From Clostridium sp. 1001271st1 H5 (lineage in GTDB: Bacteria > Bacillota > Clostridia > Lachnospirales > Lachnospiraceae), in contig NZ_SPHO01000005.1 of NCBI RefSeq assembly GCF_005845215.1, forward strand, positions 266,598-330,597: a stretch of DNA of 64,000 bases, in the 5' to 3' direction. Shown here one piece after another: positions 60,806 to 64,000 of this stretch; the stretch's first letter is position 1, and every line of letters begins with the position of its first letter. Both the position numbers and the translations under genes were made by a program. Below the pieces are notes generated by a model that saw only the letters and a list, made by a program, of their open reading frames with translations, ran no database searches and was not told the origin of the DNA.

Positions 60806-60868
60806 ATGGAATATATTATACAGGTCAAAGGGCTAAAAAAAGTGTATAGGCAGGGAGATATAAAGTAA
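60806..60868 (+). pseudogene. N-terminus of an ABC-transporter ATPase, interrupted
   Basis: ATG 60,806 after TGGGAG starts MEYIIQVKGLKKVYRQGDIK, the characteristic beginning of a MacB-like ABC ATPase, and stops after 20 codons. The next bases fit the usual continuation VNAL only with a missing base, and then intron-like sequence begins. Confidence 0.65.
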
Positions 60869-61488
60869 ACGCTCAATAGCCTGTACCTTGCAAATCACAA
60901 GGTCGCTGTTATTTGCGCCCCTGTGATTCCTGTGGTGCGCCTTGCGGCGCACGTTTCTAACGGGTGAAAGTCGTGTGTTCTGCAAGCTGTTATCAGCTTG
61001 CCAGTGAAAGTCTGGTCAAGGTAATCGCCAGTGAGCCTTGTAGCGAGCCTCCAATGCTTTTGGGCGACCAATTGTGTTGAAGCGAGGTATGCCTGTGAGA
61101 AACAGGTGTAAAATAGCAGTCCGTAACATAAAGTGAATCCTGTAGCATCGTTACGTTAACCCTGCAAAGGGACAAAAGGGAGTCGAGTCACTGACTTTCT
61201 GACGAAGACCATGGAAGATGTGCAGATACTGGAATACAGCATTGAAGAACCCTTCGGTGTAGAGGGAGCGGAATGTTATGAAAGTTGATAACGGAACAGA
61301 AGAGATTTCATACCATCATATAACCACAAGTATGTAATCGGAGATATAAGCAGGCATGCGAAGTTCTTCGAAATGTGGTATGAGAAGTCGGAGGAGCCCA
61401 TAGTATCTATGAACTATTGGCAAGAGAAACAATAGGAGAAAAGGGGCTCTGCTTTAATCAGGATTAACGGGAAGGTAAGGGATAGTGC
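60869..61488 (+). ncRNA. 5' part of a group II intron RNA
   Basis: About 600 bases with GC-rich hairpins (GTGCGCCTTGCGGCGCAC near 60,934) and the phrase AACGGGTGAAAGTCGTGTG, typical of domain I of group II introns. The region leads into the intron reverse transcriptase start. The exact 5' end was not fixed, and domains V-VI at the 3' end are absent. Confidence 0.6.
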
Positions 61489-61911
61489 ATGCCAAATATT
61501 GGACAACAACACTCAATAGAAAAGTCACGACAACTTCAACGTAATCTATACCTGACAGCCAAAAAAGATAAGCGGCGCAGGTTTCATGCGCTGTATGACC
61601 GTATCTTTCGCCTGGATATTTTGTGGCGGGCATGGAAAGAAGTACGAGCAAACAAGGGAAGTGCTGGGATAGATGGCATCACCTTTGATATGATTGAGGA
61701 ATACGGAGTAGAGGAATACTTGCTGGATATTCAAGAGGATTTGCAGAATAAAAAATACAGACCTAAACCGGTAAAAAGAGTATACATTCCAAAACCGGAC
61801 GGAAAACAAAGACCATTGGGGATACCCACGGTGACTTCATACTGCACACCTCCCAACGATGTTTTGGAATGCTGCCTCCAGCTATACGGAAGGCAGCTGG
61901 TTTCAGGGTAA
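61489..61911 (+). pseudogene. ltrA: Group II intron reverse transcriptase, truncated
   Basis: ATG 61,489 begins a 140-residue reading frame. RNKGSAGIDGIT-like NKGSAGIDGITFDMIEE and YRPKPVKRVYIPKPDGKQRP with LGIPTV are RT domains 0-2. After LGIPTV (about 61,830) the sequence no longer fits the family, so a deletion joined it to other DNA. The polymerase YADD box and maturase are lost. Confidence 0.75.
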
Positions 61912-61918
61912 AGAAAAC

Positions 61919-63408
61919 CTATGTATAAAGAGCTTTTATTGATTCCAGATTGGTATCATCGATCAATACCTCCCAAGGCCACCCGGGATGCTGCTTTTTG
62001 GCGGGGATCTTTCCCGCAGAGATGCCATAATAGATCTTTCCGGTGGATATGCCCAGCAGGCTGGCGGCTTCAGCAACAGAGATGCCTTGACGGTTTCTCT
62101 GGTAAGGGCCGGAAATAGCATGCTTGTAACGGATCCATCTGACACCGGCATAAGTGAAGTTTTTTCCTTCCGGGGTGGTCAGGCCGTCCTGGTTCAGACA
62201 GTCGGCAATCTCGTAATCATCCATGGATGAAGCGAGATCACGGATGATGGTGATGGTATCATCCGTGTGCCGCCTGCGGTCCGCGCAGGGGAGGGGATTT
62301 TTTAAGGATAAGTGTTCGACTCTGCCGCTGCGGAAACGGATGCCTATTGAAAAATCAGGTTTTTTTTCTGACAGGACGGTGATATCTTCGATCAGGACAC
62401 GTATAATGCGCTTCTTCTCCACTGGTGTTGAAGAGGGTGCGTTCCAGATCTCAGGGATCCTGCGGGCAAGGTCCAGGATGTCCTTTTCCTCTTCTTCGGA
62501 AGGGACCCAGTTTTTTTTGAACGGTATGCAGCGTAATCCTGCTTTGCTTTTTCCAGATCCTTGAGCTTCTGGTCCCAATTCGCTTCCAGGGAACGGACAA
62601 CGAGCCGGTTTTCCGGATCTGCAAGCATGAACTGCCTTTCTGCACGGTCTGCTTCGTACTGTGCCCGTTCGACTGCAAGGAGCCATTGCTTATCCGACAT
62701 CCTGTCCGTGTCATTGATACTGTGCATCACCTTCAGGGAGATCTCCAGTTCCGAAGGCTTCATAATGGAGAGGATCTTATCGGATACAGCCTGGTCGAGG
62801 GGAACGGCAGGGACGGAGGAACAGGTGGCCTTGCTGCCGTGTTCCCAGCGGCCGACGCATTCGTACAGGGGGCGTATGCCGCCATTCCCGGTATAACGGA
62901 CAGTCATGCGGCGGCCACACTTGCCGCAGATCAGGAGTCCCGGGAGGAGGGCGGCGCCTTCGCGCGCCGGTCGCAGAGCTCTGTGTTTGTCTGGTTGGAG
63001 CAGAGCTGTTTTTGGTTCGCTTCGAAATCGTCCCAGGAGATATAGGCCTGGTGATGCCCGGGAATGAATACCCTCCATTCTTCCTTGTCAGGGAGACGGA
63101 CGGGATGGTGTTCGAAATGGCCGTCAGCATTTACGGTTTTATTGTCCCGGTAACGGCCATACACATATGCGCCAGTATAGGCAGGGTTATGTATGACGGA
63201 AAGGACACGGCTGTGGGTCAGCGTCCCCCAGGTGAGCTTTCCATCCCATGCACCGCCATAGGCGCGTTTAGGAAATAGGATGCTGTTTTCTGCGAAATAC
63301 CGCACAACGCCGTAGGCGCTCCCAGAGGTACGGAAAACACTAAACAGGGTGGAGACCGCATGCTGCACTTCCTCATCCGGATCTATGATAGTCCTGCCGT
63401 TGGGGTCA
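61919..63408 (-). pseudogene. Large serine recombinase remnant, truncated and frameshifted
   Basis: Read leftward from about 63,408: PNGRTIIDPDEEVQHAVSTL (recombinase domain), then after a shift near 62,990 LPGLLICGKCGRRMTVRYTG (zinc ribbon), coiled coil, and after a second shift near 62,510 EEEKDILDLARRIPEIWNA to RRIIRVLIEDITVL and a C-terminal helix-turn-helix SVAEAASLLGISTGKI. The resolvase catalytic domain with its Ser is missing. It cannot be active. Confidence 0.75.
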
Positions 63409-63441
63409 TAGTTTATTGTACTGTATACACATACCAAATAG
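63409..63441. repeat. Second copy of the 46,992 repeat
   Basis: Shares AGTTTATTGTACTGTATAC and CATA-C-AAATAG with 46,992-47,023. It lies exactly where the recombinase reading frame is truncated. Confidence 0.45.
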
Positions 63442-63535
63442 ACCAGTGTAAGAAATATAAGATTCAGAGATTGATAAAGCAATTGTTATGTGATATTATT
63501 ACTATTGGTAATATATATATAACATATAAATGTCT

Positions 63536-63576
63536 CTGTTTTGTCACTAGAGAAAAGGAGTGATACAGAGTATAAT
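63536..63576 (+). promoter_or_regulatory. Upstream element shared with the lipoprotein at 50,902
   Basis: CTGTTTTGTCACT (63,536-63,548), then TATAAT at 63,571-63,576 with the same spacing as at 50,794. Confidence 0.5.
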
Positions 63577-63619
63577 AATTTTTAATGACACAAATTCAGG
63601 CAAAGACGAGGAGGACGCT

Positions 63620-64000
63620 ATGATAAAAAAAGTAAATAAACTTTTGGTAATTGTAATAATTGCAGTGGCAAGCATCATTGAAGTTGGTTGTACCCAAAGT
63701 AAAAACGATAATTTCAAAACAGGCGGCAGTGAACAATCTATGGAAAGCACAGTAGACGAAGGTGAAATATCTATCACAAATGAAAGTGACACAATTTCTA
63801 CCGGAGGGGAGGAAGGAATCGAGCAAGAAGCAGTTGTTGAATCAGAAACGGAGGGGGCAGAGCAAAAGAGAGAAAGCATCGCAATAGAAACAGCACCAGT
63901 GACTAGGGATGATACTATTTTATATGGAAGTATCAAAACGATAGACGGTTTTCAGATGGTTGACGGTACTGACGTCCCGGTACAGGTATCATTTAATGTT
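63620..64000 (+). CDS. Lipoprotein, partial at the window edge
   Basis: ATG 63,620 after GAGGAGGA. A signal peptide with a lipobox VGC (residues 1-24) precedes a Ser/Glu/Thr-rich linker and the domain starting ILYGSIKTIDGFQMVDG. The gene continues beyond 64,000. An internal part is duplicated at 49,381-49,616. Confidence 0.7.
   Translation, partial: MIKKVNKLLVIVIIAVASIIEVGCTQSKNDNFKTGGSEQSMESTVDEGEISITNESDTISTGGEEGIEQEAVVESETEGAEQKRESIAIETAPVTRDDTILYGSIKTIDGFQMVDGTDVPVQVSFNV

Noticed and set aside
61919..63408. Active large serine recombinase
   Set aside because: The N-terminal catalytic domain is missing and two frameshifts interrupt the rest.
1..64000. tRNA, rRNA or CRISPR arrays
   Set aside because: No cloverleaf with a CCA-type end, rRNA-like stretch or regularly spaced repeats was recognised on either strand by eye; a covariance-model search would be needed to exclude a tRNA.

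Overview
The window reads as DNA from a low-to-mid GC Gram-positive gut-type Firmicute, most likely a Clostridia/Lachnospiraceae member. The reasons are strong AGGAGG ribosome sites, the conjugation gene set (PrgI, VirB4, VirD4/TraG, MobP-type relaxase, DUF3991/TOPRIM protein), a clostridial Cys-rich radical-SAM RiPP locus and choline-binding-type wall repeats. No rRNA, tRNA or CRISPR array was seen.

Positions 1 to about 45.8 kb form one long, mostly plus-strand integrative conjugative element (ICE), entered from the left without its integrase. Its first part (12.7-21.9 kb) is a complete Tad-type pilus or secretion operon: prepilin peptidase, CpaB, CpaE-like, CpaF, TadB, TadC and pilin-like proteins. 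The second part (22-36 kb) holds membrane and mating-channel genes (DUF3852-like, VirB6-like, PrgI, VirB4, NlpC/P60 hydrolase) mixed with accessory genes: a C5 DNA methyltransferase, Fic, an amidoligase with a gamma-glutamylcyclotransferase, and a SLOG protein with a divergent XRE repressor. The third part (36-45 kb) is the DNA-processing module: repeat-rich DNA, a candidate oriT, an RHH accessory protein, a relaxase fused to Sel1 repeats, a TOPRIM protein and VirD4.

A Tn554-like transposon of about 12.5 kb (about 163-12,653) sits inside a small pilin-like gene of the ICE. It carries three tyrosine recombinases, a TnpC-like protein, a recoded spare copy of the pilin-like gene it broke, and an AT-rich cargo. 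The cargo looks like a defence island: an AAA ATPase/RloB pair (AbiL/PARIS-like logic), followed by TcmP, a three-Cys radical-SAM-like partner, an unknown 435-residue protein and a PD-(D/E)XK-like nuclease. These last four genes are the best candidate here for an undescribed system.

From about 45.9 kb the content changes to AT-rich accessory DNA on both strands. It holds two cytoplasmic-type wall hydrolases (GH24 lysozyme and NlpC/P60) sharing one C-terminal wall-binding module, a secreted zinc metalloprotease with choline-binding-type repeats, several lipoproteins and an ECF sigma/anti-sigma pair. A RiPP cluster follows (Cys-rich precursor, CcpM-like radical SAM maturase, ABC exporter, VanZ-like protein). 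The right end is a graveyard of mobile DNA: an IS1380 transposase fragment, a LysE fragment, a 5' group II intron fragment inside a broken ABC gene, and a truncated, frameshifted serine recombinase. A lipoprotein gene whose partial copy also occurs at 49.4 kb runs off the right edge.
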